Shown one piece after another: positions 9,252 to 17,840 of a stretch of DNA of 64,000 nucleotides. The notes under the pieces were generated by a model. That model was given only the letters and a program-made list of their open reading frames with translations. It was not told where the DNA came from and made no database searches. This DNA comes from an uncultured Bacilli bacterium (GTDB lineage: Bacteria; Bacillota_I; Bacilli_A; RF39; UBA660). The stretch covers positions 62,001-126,000 of the forward strand of contig CALVQT010000001.1 of assembly GCA_944358375.1 (NCBI GenBank), written 5' to 3'. Position numbers and translations under genes: made by a program. Within the stretch, counting starts at the first letter, position 1. Each line of letters starts with the position of its first letter.

Positions 9252-9300
9252 ACTTGAAGCAAGTGGGGTATCATTGTATACTAAAAATAGAATATACAAT
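9252..9300 (+). other. hairpin-rich leader of the DUF6273-like gene
   Basis: Two inverted repeats lie in the region before the pseudogene: ACTTG/CAAGT (9252-9264, 3-base loop), and ATTGTATA (9273-9280) paired with TATACAAT (9293-9300, 12-base loop). No U-run follows, so neither is a clear terminator. The structure may be a regulatory leader or the trace of an older terminator. It matches no riboswitch that I recognise. Confidence 0.3.
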
Positions 9301-9335
9301 TGGAATAAGACATTAAATATTAAATGGTGAAACAT

Positions 9336-10263
9336 ATGAAAAATAAAGCAAAATTAATAGTAGTAATTTCATATGCCATAGGTATAATATCAGGGATAAT
9401 TATTTCATCTGGATTAATTTACGTTGTATCATTATTTAATGCTACAGAAGTAGAATATGGTACTACTAGTATAGATGTACAGTCTGCAATTGATGAATTA
9501 TATGATTTATCTGAAGCGCATTGTCCAAATGAATATGTATGCGAAAGGCTTCCTGATCTTGAAGATCCAAAATCGTTTGGAAGTGATTCATGGACTACAA
9601 TAGCAAAGGCAGTTGAAAATGAAAATACAATTAAATATAAAGTCGGAGATACAAAAGAAGTGAATGTTGAAGGATATGGAACTTTTACAATAAGAATAGC
9701 AAATAAATCAACACCAGAAGAATGTACAATGGAAGGTTTTAGTCAAACAGCATGTTGTTTTGTAATTGAGTTTGTAGATGTGATAACTGTTTATCCTATG
9801 AATTTAATAAATACGAATAAAGGTGGATGGCAAGAGAGTAAATTAAGAATATTCATAAATAATGATATATATAGTGCATTACCTAAAGAATTAAAGAGTG
9901 TTATTAGTGATACATATGTGGTCTTTGGCTATGGGGCTAGTGATAGTGGAAATTTTATAACAACAGATAAATTATATTTGTTATCAACTAAAGAAGTATG
10001 GGGGAAGTGGAAGTAAGATAAATTATGATACTGCTACCACTGAAACAAGACCGCTAGATTATTATAATAGCGTAGGTGTTAATTCCAACAATTATGGTGG
10101 TGCAATAAAATTTGATTCTAGTAGAAATTCAATCTTTTGGTGGTTGAGAACAGCACAATTTAATAATAATAATAGATTTATCAGTGTAAGTAGTTTTGGA
10201 GATACAAATCCAGATTATGCAACTTTTTACTATAATGTAACCACAGCTTTCCGCCTATCTTGA
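9336..10263 (+). pseudogene. membrane-anchored DUF6273-like surface protein, frameshifted
   Basis: The N-terminus is a membrane anchor, followed by the short motif TSIDVQSAIDELYDL, then an extracellular domain like DUF6273: GGWQESKLRIFINNDIY, DTYVVFGYG and TTDKLYLLSTKEVWG. The frame stops at 10016, but homologous text goes on in the +1 frame from 10003 to TGA 10261: GSGSKINYDTATTE, then FWWLRTAQF and, at the very end, TTAFRLS, the normal end of this domain. The slip lies at a run of five G (10000-10004); four G would restore one frame of about 308 residues. So the gene is broken, or switched by the G-run, or this is a sequencing error. ATG 9336 follows GGTGAAAC; ATG 9324 is less likely. Confidence 0.75.
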
Positions 10264-10404
10264 AATAAAAAGAAAATAGAAATATTTTTTTAAAACACAA
10301 AGATGATTTAAAATTTTAATTATATGCATAGTTAAATTCCAGTATTAATATTATAAAAAATAATAAATAACAAATTATATTTATTGATATATTTATGCAA
10401 AACT

Positions 10405-10446
10405 AATACTATACTTATAAAGAAGAGTATAGTATTTTTTTTTTTC
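10405..10446 (+). terminator. strong rho-independent terminator
   Basis: AATACTATACT (10405-10415) pairs with AGTATAGTATT (10426-10436), 11 base pairs, followed by a run of eleven T (10435-10445). It stands about 150 bases after the DUF6273-like gene and just before the promoter of the lipid kinase gene. Confidence 0.85.
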
Positions 10447-10480
10447 AAATGATATAATAAATTTGCAAAGGAATGATGAT

Positions 10481-11422
10481 ATGTTAAAATGTGTTGTGAT
10501 ATATAATCCTAATAGTGGAAAGTTAACAAATAGAAATGAATTAAAAAAAATATATAAAATATTAGAAAACTATGGATATGAAACAGAAATTAAATATACT
10601 GAATACAAAGGCCATGCAAAAGAGATAACAAAAAAATTAAAAGATGTTGATTTATTGTTATGTGCTGGTGGGGATGGAACATTAAATGAAGTAATTTCTG
10701 GTAATATAGAAAGAAAAGAACCTATATTACTTGGGCACCTACCACTTGGTAGTGTTAATGATGTCGCTCATATGTATGGAATGAATAGTAATATTCAAAA
10801 AAATTTAGTTATGTTATTGAATGGTGTTTCTAAAAATATTGATGTTTGTATGATTAATAATAATCCATTTGTTTATGTTGCATGTATTGGACCGTATGTT
10901 GATATATCATACGCGACTCCAAGAAAATTAAAAGAAAAATATGGAAGGTTAGCATATATCATTTACGGAATTCAACAATTAAATCAAAAAATTCAGTTTC
11001 ATAATGTTAAATATGAAGTTAATGGTGTAACTTATGAAAAAAAATTCTCATTTATATTTATAACTAATAGTAGTAGAGTTGGTGGTGTTAATAATATTTA
11101 TGATGATGTTAAGCTAGATGACAATAAATTTGAAGTGTTAATGTGTGAAATTAAAAATAAATTAGATATATTAAAATCTATTCATTATATTAAGAAAAGA
11201 GAAATGAATGATATACCAGGATTTATATATTTTAAAACTGATAAAATTAAGTTAATATTTGATGAAATTCCGCCATCTTGGTGTATTGATGGTGATGAGC
11301 TTACACATGATGAAAAAGAATTTGAAATAACAATTAATAAGGATAATGTTATGCTTTTGCCAACAAAAAATTTAGATAAATTATTTAAAACTATTGAAGA
11401 AGATTGTGAAGAAGAATCATAA
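10481..11422 (+). CDS. diacylglycerol/lipid kinase family protein (YegS/DagK type)
   Basis: Phosphorylates a lipid such as diacylglycerol with ATP, returning it to phospholipid synthesis; in a cell with an LtaS-like enzyme this recycles the diacylglycerol left after lipoteichoic acid synthesis. Motifs: VIYNPNSGK at the start, the nucleotide-binding LLCAGGDGTLNEV, and HLPLGSVNDVAHM, then a C-terminal beta-sandwich with WCIDGDE. Length 313 is normal. ATG 10481 follows AAAGGA; the frame extends to a TTG at 10463, which lies at the predicted RNA start and is not convincing. TATAAT at 10453-10458 suggests a leader of only about 16 bases. Confidence 0.9.
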   Translation: MLKCVVIYNPNSGKLTNRNELKKIYKILENYGYETEIKYTEYKGHAKEITKKLKDVDLLLCAGGDGTLNEVISGNIERKEPILLGHLPLGSVNDVAHMYGMNSNIQKNLVMLLNGVSKNIDVCMINNNPFVYVACIGPYVDISYATPRKLKEKYGRLAYIIYGIQQLNQKIQFHNVKYEVNGVTYEKKFSFIFITNSSRVGGVNNIYDDVKLDDNKFEVLMCEIKNKLDILKSIHYIKKREMNDIPGFIYFKTDKIKLIFDEIPPSWCIDGDELTHDEKEFEITINKDNVMLLPTKNLDKLFKTIEEDCEEES

Positions 11423-11432
11423 TCTTTTTTTT
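11400..11432 (+). terminator. terminator overlapping the 3' end of the lipid kinase gene
   Basis: AAGATTGTG (11400-11408) pairs with CATAATCTT (11418-11426) with one G-U pair, followed by a run of eight T (11425-11432). The stop codon lies inside the hairpin's right arm. Confidence 0.7.
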
Positions 11433-11500
11433 AATCATAATCTTCTTTAAAAAAACAAAAATATATTATATAATATTCATAGAATAGAAGGGATATTGTT

Positions 11501-12463
11501 ATGGAACTAATAAAATCAATAGTATTTTTGTTAATAGGCTTTGTTGTTTTAATTAAGAGTTCAGACTTCTTTGTAGATGCTGTTAGTTCAATAGCAACTA
11601 ATTTTAAAATGTCTAAAATGATGATAGCTCTAACAGTAGCAGCTTTTGGAACATGTGCACCAGAACTTGCTATATCTTTTCAAAGTATATCTAGTGCAAC
11701 AGGTGATATAGCAGTATCAAATGTTCTTGGAAGTAACATAGTAAACATTTTACTTATTATAGGTTTTGCATCATTGATACATCCCATAAAAGTAAAAGAT
11801 GGAGTGATAAAAAAAGAACTACCAATATTAATTGTTGTAACTGCGTCATTTTCAATAGCTATATTATTTCATTTAATTGGTTTTTCAAATAGTAAGTATT
11901 TTTTAAATAGACAAGATGGTTTATTATTTTTATCGTTATTTATAGTATTTATATTATATATTATTTCTGTTATTAGAGCAAAAAAAGGTATTTTTGAAGA
12001 AGGTAAGCCAAAATATAATATTAAGTTATCTATTTTAATTACTATAGTATGTTGTATATTAATAATATTTTCTAGTGATTTAGTGGTAGAAAATGCAAAA
12101 ATATTAGCAGAACAATTAAATGTTAGTACAAAAATAATAACTATGACGATAGTAGTCATTGGTACATCTTTGCCAGAAATGACGATGACAGTAGTTGCTG
12201 CTAAGAAAGAAGAAGTTGATATAGCACTAGGAAACATAATAGGAACAAATATATTTAATATTGGAGTTGTACTTGGATTACCACTTTTAATATATGGAGG
12301 AATCGAATCTACTAATTTTAGTATAATAGATGTAATGATAGTTTATATAGCAGCATTTATATTTTATTTATTTGCTAGGAGTGATAAAGTATTAAGTAGA
12401 AGAGAAGGCATAATAATGGTAATATTATTTATTGTATATTATGCTTATGTATTTGTTTCATAA
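11501..12463 (+). CDS. calcium/sodium antiporter (YrbG-like, CaCA family)
   Basis: Exchanges Ca2+ for Na+ (or H+) across the membrane. About ten hydrophobic segments in two inverted halves, each with an alpha repeat: TVAAFGTCAPELAISF with SNVLGSNIVNILLI in the first, and VVIGTSLPEMTMTV with GNIIGTNIFNIGVV in the second. The acidic residues within PEL and PEM are the usual ion ligands. Length 320 fits the bacterial family. Start after GAAGGGATATTGTT. It is a single-gene unit between a terminator and a long gap. Confidence 0.92.
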   Translation: MELIKSIVFLLIGFVVLIKSSDFFVDAVSSIATNFKMSKMMIALTVAAFGTCAPELAISFQSISSATGDIAVSNVLGSNIVNILLIIGFASLIHPIKVKDGVIKKELPILIVVTASFSIAILFHLIGFSNSKYFLNRQDGLLFLSLFIVFILYIISVIRAKKGIFEEGKPKYNIKLSILITIVCCILIIFSSDLVVENAKILAEQLNVSTKIITMTIVVIGTSLPEMTMTVVAAKKEEVDIALGNIIGTNIFNIGVVLGLPLLIYGGIESTNFSIIDVMIVYIAAFIFYLFARSDKVLSRREGIIMVILFIVYYAYVFVS

Positions 12464-12574
12464 ACAAAATATATAATTAAAATATTGCAAAACAAACATA
12501 CGAAATATATGAGAAAATATTGTATTTAGAAACATTATTTCAAGCATATAAAGTTGTGTGGTAATATGAATGGT

Positions 12575-12642
12575 GGAAGTAATAATGAAAATATAAAGAA
12601 GCAATAGAAGAATTATATAATTTACTAAAATGTACATTTTAA
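12575..12642 (+). pseudogene. relic of an N-terminal 'AI(D/E)ELY' surface protein segment
   Basis: Allowing one lost base near 12600, the text reads GGSNNENIK, then AIEELYNLLKCTF, then a stop. The same signature, SAIDELYDL, follows the membrane anchor of the gene at 9336. No start, anchor or downstream domain remains. I call it a fragment of a related gene with low-to-moderate confidence because the match is short. Confidence 0.35.
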
Positions 12643-12747
12643 ATGGTATTGTTTGTGATGGTTTATAAAAAATTGTATCAAATAACATTAAAAATAAAAA
12701 TTAAATACATATAAAAGGAAATACAAATAATAAATATTTATAGATGT

Positions 12748-12795
12748 GAAACATTTATTGTAAGAGTGGTTAACAACTCTATGTTTCATAAATGT
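12748..12795 (+). repeat. nested imperfect inverted repeat
   Basis: The centre AGAGTGGTTAACAACTCT (12763-12780) is an 18-base palindrome with one mismatched pair. It is enclosed by GAAACAT (12748-12754) and ATGTTTC (12781-12787), or alternatively by ACATTTAT (12751-12758) and ATAAATGT (12788-12795). A six-T run follows about ten bases later. It could be an operator, a folded RNA or a decayed terminator. Confidence 0.4.
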
Positions 12796-13258
12796 GGTAT
12801 TTTTTGATTTAGTCAAGCAGTAAGCGTTTTTGTTATTAAATTTGAAAATTAATAACACATTTCAAAATGATTAAAATTAATATTAATTTAGGCATAAGGG
12901 TAGATTAATATATTTGTTTGCAAGTTATAAAATATTTAGTGCTTTACAAATAGATTTAAAAAAAGTAATAAATGATACATAAATATTATCATAAAGTTAT
13001 ATAAATAATTTTTAAAGAAGTATAGGTAAAAAACAATTATCTAATAAATAGGTTTATAGAAGAATATTAAACAATAATGATTTAAAAAACATAATTTATG
13101 TGGTAGTTGAAGATTGTTGTGATCAAGTATCTTATACCTCTGCGAAATCGATTGTGATAATATAATATTTAATTTTCATGAGACATCTTCAATTTTTAGA
13201 ATTTCATAAGAATAAATAATATTAAAATAAATTGATAAAAATGTATAAGTGTAAAATC

Positions 13259-13287
13259 TTGCATTATTTTATTATATTTTTTATAAT
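13259..13287 (+). promoter_or_regulatory. promoter of the acyltransferase/acyl-CoA ligase pair
   Basis: TTGCAT (13259-13264), 17-base spacer, TATAAT (13282-13287); the start codon with AGAGGTG site lies 24 bases after the -10. Confidence 0.6.
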
Positions 13288-13310
13288 TATTTGTATAAAA
13301 GAGGTGAATT

Positions 13311-14180
13311 ATGAAAAAACATTTTTTAGATAGAAATAATGCTAGACGCGTAAAAAATATATCAGGAATGAGTCAAATTTTAATTGATTTAAAACCTAAT
13401 AGAAGTGTAAGCGATGTTTATATTAATCAAGAATTTGATGTAACAAATTTATGTAAATATATTGAAAATACAAAAAAAACAAACAAAGATTTAACATTTT
13501 TTCATGCTGTACTTTTAGCAACAGGAAAATTATTATATAATAGACCATATTTAAATAGATTTGTATCAAATAGGCATATGTTTGAACATAATGATATAGT
13601 TATTTCGTTTGTAGCTAAAGTTGCATTTGAAGATAAAGCGGAAGAGATAATGATTTTGGTTAAAGTAGATGAAGATGATAACATTTTTAGTATTAGTAAG
13701 AAAATTAAAAATAAAGTGGATTTAATTCGTAAAAATAAATTAATTAAAAAGAAGGGTGCTAATTTTGCTATTGATACATTAGGAAAATTGCCTAATATAA
13801 TTAGAGTTCCTATTGTTGGAATATTTAAATTTTTAGATAAGAAAGGTTTATTACCTGGATTTTTAGTAGAAGATAATTTATATTATAGTAGTATTATATT
13901 ATCTAATTTAGGAACACTACATTGCGGTGCGATATTGCATAATATTTCTGATTTTGGAAATTCTTCAGGGCTTGCGACAATTGGAGAAATTAAAGAAAAA
14001 GAGATTATTATAAATGGAAAGAAAGAAATAAGAAAAGTTTGTGATTTTGGTATTAATTTAGACGAAAGAATAGCTGATGGGTATTATTTTGTAAAATCAT
14101 TGCAATTACTACAATATATATTTAATAATCCAAAACTACTGGAGAATAGTGCAAGTGAAAAGATTAAAATCAAAGAATAA
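13311..14180 (+). CDS. E2/CAT-like acyltransferase domain protein with a replaced catalytic His
   Basis: The 289 residues resemble only the catalytic domain of 2-oxo acid dehydrogenase E2 subunits (chloramphenicol acetyltransferase fold): TFFHAVLLATGKLLYNRP early, IILSNLGTLHCGAILHNI, and the last block DERIADGYYFVKSL. That block is normally DHRxxDG with the catalytic His; here the His position is Glu (E252), while Asp256 is kept. There is no lipoyl or E1-binding domain. It is coupled to an acyl-CoA ligase, overlapping it by 32 bases, so it probably transfers an acyl group from CoA or acts on that ligase's product; the altered active site leaves the reaction open. Confidence 0.7.
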   Translation: MKKHFLDRNNARRVKNISGMSQILIDLKPNRSVSDVYINQEFDVTNLCKYIENTKKTNKDLTFFHAVLLATGKLLYNRPYLNRFVSNRHMFEHNDIVISFVAKVAFEDKAEEIMILVKVDEDDNIFSISKKIKNKVDLIRKNKLIKKKGANFAIDTLGKLPNIIRVPIVGIFKFLDKKGLLPGFLVEDNLYYSSIILSNLGTLHCGAILHNISDFGNSSGLATIGEIKEKEIIINGKKEIRKVCDFGINLDERIADGYYFVKSLQLLQYIFNNPKLLENSASEKIKIKE

Positions 14181-15867
14181 CAATAATACTCCGTGGATAA
14201 AATTTTATAATGAAGGAGTTAGTTCAAATATAAAATATACCGATGCATCAATGGTAGGTTATCTTTTGGAAACTGTTTCAAAATATCCAACTGAAATAGC
14301 ATATGAGTTTTATGGCTATACATGTACATATAGAGAATTATATTCAAAAATTAAAGAAGCAGCAAGGGGATTAAAAGCACTAGGTGTAAAAGAGGGAGAT
14401 AAAGTTACTATATGTATGCCAAATACTCCCAGTGCTATTATTATGTTTTATGCCATTAATATGGTTGGTGCTATTGCATCTATGGTACATCCATTATCAG
14501 CAGAAAATGAAATTGAAAATTATTTAAATCAATCTGAAAGTACAATTTTATTTGTATTAGATTTAGTATATGAAAAGGTTAGAAATATAATAGATACAAC
14601 AAGTGTTAATAAAGTTGTAGTTGGTAGTGTTGGAGATAACTTAAAAACATTAAAAAAGATAATATATAAATATAATTCACGTGGTAAAGTTCCTAAAATT
14701 GAATTGAATGATGATATTATGACATATAGTGAATTTTTAAATTATGGTTATGATTATGAAGGCGAAATAATGGCATTAAGAAATCCTGAAGATCCAGCGG
14801 TAATTTTATATAGTGGAGGTACAACTGGTAATCCTAAGGGAATATTATTGTCTAATATAAATTTTAATTCACTTGCTACTCAAAGCGCTTTAATGGTAGA
14901 ACAATGTAAAAAGGGGAAATCTATACTTGCAATACTTCCAATATTTCATGGCTTTGGGCTTGGTGTATGTATACATGCTCCATTGTGTTTTGGAATGAAA
15001 GTTATATTAATTCCAGATTTTAATCCAAAGAAATTTTTAAAGATATTAAAACAAAAAAAGCCCAATATTATATGTGGTGTTCCATCGTTATTTGAATCGT
15101 TGTTAAAATATGGAAAAATAGGAAAAAATTCACTTTCTTTTATTGATGTGTTTATATCTGGTGGAGATTTTATGAGTAAATCATTAAAAGATAAAGTTGA
15201 TAAATTTTTAAAAGACAATGGTTCTAATGCAGAGGTTAGAATTGGTTATGGTTTAACTGAAGCATGTGCAGCGACATGCTTATCACCAACTGGTAAATAT
15301 AAAGAGGGATCTGTTGGAATTCCTTTTCCTGATATGAATTATAAAATAGTTAAAATAGATACACATGAAGAACTACCATACAATGAAGATGGCGAAATAT
15401 GTATAAGTGGTCCTACGGTTATGATTGGCTATATTAATAATCCTAGTGAGACATTAAAAGCATTAAGAAAACATGAAGACGGAAAGATATGGTTACATAC
15501 AGGTGATATAGGATGCATGGATGAAAATGGTTATGTATATTATAAGCAAAGACTTAAGAGATTAATTGTATCTAATGGATATAATTTGTACCCTACTTAT
15601 ATTGAAAATGTATTAAATCAACATCCTAGTGTTTTAACTAGTACTGTTATTGGAATTCCGCATCAATATAAAGTACAAGTTGCAAAAGCTTTTATAGTTT
15701 TGAATGATGGATACAAACCATCAAAAGAATTATTAAAAGATATAAAAAAACATTGTGAAATAAATCTTTCTAAATATTCATTACCAGCTGAGTATGAATT
15801 TATAGATGAGTTACCAAAAACATTAGTTGGTAAAGTTGCATATAAAAAATTAGAAAATAAAAAATAA
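14149..15867 (+). CDS. AMP-binding acyl-CoA synthetase family protein
   Basis: Activates a carboxylic acid as acyl-AMP, usually then passing it to CoA. All adenylation motifs are present: LYSGGTTGNPKGILLS (P-loop), GYGLTEACAATCLSPTG, LHTGDIGCMDENGYVYY, the hinge region KRLIVSNGYNLYPTYIE, and the C-terminal catalytic Lys in LPKTLVGKVAYKKLE. At 572 residues it fits long-chain fatty-acid ligases; the substrate is not known. Starts are uncertain: GTG 14149 lies close behind GGAG, GTG 14155 is an alternative. Together with the preceding acyltransferase-like gene it forms a two-gene unit. Confidence 0.9.
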   Translation: MQVKRLKSKNNNNTPWIKFYNEGVSSNIKYTDASMVGYLLETVSKYPTEIAYEFYGYTCTYRELYSKIKEAARGLKALGVKEGDKVTICMPNTPSAIIMFYAINMVGAIASMVHPLSAENEIENYLNQSESTILFVLDLVYEKVRNIIDTTSVNKVVVGSVGDNLKTLKKIIYKYNSRGKVPKIELNDDIMTYSEFLNYGYDYEGEIMALRNPEDPAVILYSGGTTGNPKGILLSNINFNSLATQSALMVEQCKKGKSILAILPIFHGFGLGVCIHAPLCFGMKVILIPDFNPKKFLKILKQKKPNIICGVPSLFESLLKYGKIGKNSLSFIDVFISGGDFMSKSLKDKVDKFLKDNGSNAEVRIGYGLTEACAATCLSPTGKYKEGSVGIPFPDMNYKIVKIDTHEELPYNEDGEICISGPTVMIGYINNPSETLKALRKHEDGKIWLHTGDIGCMDENGYVYYKQRLKRLIVSNGYNLYPTYIENVLNQHPSVLTSTVIGIPHQYKVQVAKAFIVLNDGYKPSKELLKDIKKHCEINLSKYSLPAEYEFIDELPKTLVGKVAYKKLENKK

Positions 15868-15876
15868 TATGTAAAG

Positions 15877-15905
15877 AAATAATCATAATTTGTGATTATT
15901 TTTAA
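15877..15905 (+). terminator. terminator of the acyl-CoA ligase unit
   Basis: AAATAATCA (15877-15885) pairs with TGATTATTT (15893-15901), nine base pairs, 7-base loop, overlapping five T. Confidence 0.65.
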
Positions 15906-15907
15906 TT

Positions 15908-15941
15908 ATAAGATAATTTTTATTTAAAAAAATTATCTTAT
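15908..15941 (+). repeat. 12-base-pair inverted repeat upstream of parA
   Basis: ATAAGATAATTT (15908-15919) and AAATTATCTTAT (15930-15941) are perfect inverted copies around a 10-base loop, ending 37 bases before the parA start. It could be a second terminator hairpin, or an operator for the parAB unit; ParA/ParB proteins sometimes regulate their own genes. No parS consensus is seen here. Confidence 0.45.
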
Positions 15942-15978
15942 ATGATAAAATAATTTGTAGATAAGAGAGGTAACTATC

Positions 15979-16767
15979 GTGGGAAAAATAATATCATTAG
16001 TAAATCAAAAGGGTGGTGTTGGAAAAACAACAACTAGTATAAATTTATCTAGTTCATTAGGGCATTTAGGAAAAAAAGTTTTACTAATTGACTTAGATCC
16101 ACAAAGCAATAGCACAACGGGACTTGGAATAGATAGAGGTAAAATAAAAAAAAGTATATATAATGTAATAATGGATGAATGTGAAATAAAGGATGCTATT
16201 ATTAAAACTCCTTTTAAGAATTTAAGCATTATACCAGCTATGATAGATTTGGCTGGTGTTGATATAGAACTTATTCAAATAAGTGTTCAAGATAAAGAAT
16301 TCATAATAACAGAACAATTAAAAAAACAATTAGAAACAATAAAAGAAAGATATGATTTTATTATTATAGATTGTCCACCAAATTTAGGTATATTAACAAC
16401 TAATGCGCTTGCAGCATCTGACTCGGTATTAATACCAATTCAATGTGAGTATTATAGCTTAGAAGGAGTTAATCAATTATTGCATACTATTTTAAGAATA
16501 CAGCAAAAAGTAAATTCTAATTTAGATATAGAGGGGGTTCTTCTTACTATGTTAGATGGTAGAACATTATTGGGTCTTGAGGTTGTAGAGGATGTAAGAA
16601 AGTTCTTTAATGAAAAAGTATTTAGTACTATAATACCAAGATTGGTTAAATTAGTAGAAGCTCCATCACATGGTAAACCAATAATAGAATATGATCCTAA
16701 AAGCAAAGGAGCTCTTGCTTATTTAAATTTAGCTAAAGAGGTGATAGATAGAAATGGAAACCAATAA
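15979..16767 (+). CDS. parA: ParA/Soj chromosome partitioning ATPase
   Basis: ParA/Soj binds DNA as an ATP dimer and with ParB-parS moves origins and tunes replication. It has the deviant Walker A motif KGGVGKTTTSINLS at residue 10, LLIDLDPQSNSTTGLG (A' motif), IIIDCPPNLGILTTNAL (Walker B), and the end SKGALAYLNLAKEVIDR. The 262 residues fit a chromosomal Soj. It starts with GTG behind AGAGAGG; no other start would keep the ATP loop. parB overlaps its end by 14 bases, and DUF951, AbgT and ychF follow with minimal gaps. Confidence 0.95.
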   Translation: MGKIISLVNQKGGVGKTTTSINLSSSLGHLGKKVLLIDLDPQSNSTTGLGIDRGKIKKSIYNVIMDECEIKDAIIKTPFKNLSIIPAMIDLAGVDIELIQISVQDKEFIITEQLKKQLETIKERYDFIIIDCPPNLGILTTNALAASDSVLIPIQCEYYSLEGVNQLLHTILRIQQKVNSNLDIEGVLLTMLDGRTLLGLEVVEDVRKFFNEKVFSTIIPRLVKLVEAPSHGKPIIEYDPKSKGALAYLNLAKEVIDRNGNQ

Positions 16768-17653
16768 AAGAAAGGCCTTAGGTAAAGGTTTAGAGCAATT
16801 ATTTAGTAATGAATCATTATATGTAAATCCACTTGAAACTATTGAAGAAATAGAAAAGTCTTCTTCAAAAGAAGATATAGTTATGGTTAATGTTAATGAA
16901 CTTAGAAGTAATCCATATCAACCAAGACGTATATTTGACCAAGAAAAACTTGTGGAATTAGCAAATTCTATAAAAGAATTCGGTGTTTTAGAGCCTATTA
17001 TAATTAAAAAGAGTATAAAAGGATATGAAATAGTAGCTGGAGAAAGAAGAACAAAGGCATGCGAACTTGTTGGTATAGAACAAATACCTGCGATTATTAA
17101 AGATTTTACGGATGAAGATATGATGCAAATAGCATTATTAGAAAATATTCAAAGAGAAAATCTAACTCCTATTGAAGAAGCTGAAGCAATATTTAATTTA
17201 TTAAAAGTTTTAAATATTACACAAGATGAACTGTCTAAAAGAATTGGTAAAAGCAGAAGTTACATTACTAATCTTTTGGGTTTGTTAAAATTACCGGAAT
17301 CAGTTAAAAATGATATATTAAATGGTTTAATTAGTATGGGACATGCTAAAATTTTAAGTAAATTAGAAAATGAAAATGTTATATTTGATTTATCTAACAA
17401 AATTAAAAATGAACATATTTCTGTTCGTGAATTAGAAGAAATAGTAGCTAATCCAAATTATAAAAGAAAAAATCCTATTGTTAAAATAAAAGATAAGGAT
17501 GATAATAAATATAATTATTTAGAAGATTGTATGACTGATTTAATTGGAAACAGGGTAAGAATTAAGAATAAAAAAATCATTATCCCTTTTAATAGTGAAA
17601 AAGATTTAGAAAGAATACTTGATATTTTAAAAATTGAAGTGAAAGTTGATTAA
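16754..17653 (+). CDS. parB: ParB/Spo0J partition protein
   Basis: A CTP-dependent DNA clamp loaded at parS sites. N-terminal KRKALGKGLEQLF is the short ParA-stimulating segment; NPYQPRRIFDQ, then EIVAGERRTKACELVG (CTP-binding box), and LLENIQRENLTPIEEA follow; the HTH part is LSKRIGKSRSYITNLLGLLKLP, and the C-terminus forms the dimer domain. 299 residues is normal. The start lies inside the end of parA. The best partial parS-like core in the window (TCACGTGA, 20683) is weak and is not annotated as parS. Confidence 0.95.
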   Translation: METNKRKALGKGLEQLFSNESLYVNPLETIEEIEKSSSKEDIVMVNVNELRSNPYQPRRIFDQEKLVELANSIKEFGVLEPIIIKKSIKGYEIVAGERRTKACELVGIEQIPAIIKDFTDEDMMQIALLENIQRENLTPIEEAEAIFNLLKVLNITQDELSKRIGKSRSYITNLLGLLKLPESVKNDILNGLISMGHAKILSKLENENVIFDLSNKIKNEHISVRELEEIVANPNYKRKNPIVKIKDKDDNKYNYLEDCMTDLIGNRVRIKNKKIIIPFNSEKDLERILDILKIEVKVD

Positions 17654-17654
17654 T

Positions 17655-17840
17655 ATGAACAAAGAATATAGAATTGGAAGTAAAGTTATTATGAAAAAGC
17701 CTCACCCATGTAAAACCAATTTATGGGAAGTTACTAGAGTAGGTGTAGATATTAAAATTAAATGCATACATTGTAATAGAAGTATTATGATGGATAGAGT
17801 GGAATTTAATAAAAAATTAAAGAAAGTTGAGGTGTATTAA
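17655..17840 (+). CDS. DUF951 small zinc-ribbon-like protein
   Basis: A 61-residue protein of the DUF951 (YyzM-like) family, with the family text VIMKKPHPCKTNLWEV, RVGVDIKIKCIHC and SIMMDRVEFN. The three Cys suggest metal binding. Function unknown; across Firmicutes it is found next to parB and ychF, exactly as here. ATG 17655 is one base after the parB stop; the upstream TTG is inside parB and unlikely. Its stop overlaps the next ATG as TAATG. Confidence 0.85.
   Translation: MNKEYRIGSKVIMKKPHPCKTNLWEVTRVGVDIKIKCIHCNRSIMMDRVEFNKKLKKVEVY

Larger units (their letters stand above)
12464..13258 (+). other. long gap without an intact gene; contains a relic and an inverted repeat
   Basis: This stretch has no convincing open frame on either strand. 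A short relic of the DUF6273-like membrane family sits at about 12575-12642, and a large imperfect hairpin at 12748-12795 (both listed separately). The segment 13100-13165 reads as a short open run but I cannot relate it to a family. The rest is extremely AT-rich. The region probably holds decayed surface-protein DNA. Confidence 0.5.

Noticed and set aside
11869..12237. 122-codon minus-strand frame
   Set aside because: Lies wholly inside the antiporter gene, whose alpha repeats prove the plus-strand frame.
12458..12688. 76-codon minus-strand open frame after the exchanger gene
   Set aside because: No ribosome site, no family, low-complexity hydrophobic text, and it overlaps the exchanger's end and a plus-strand relic.
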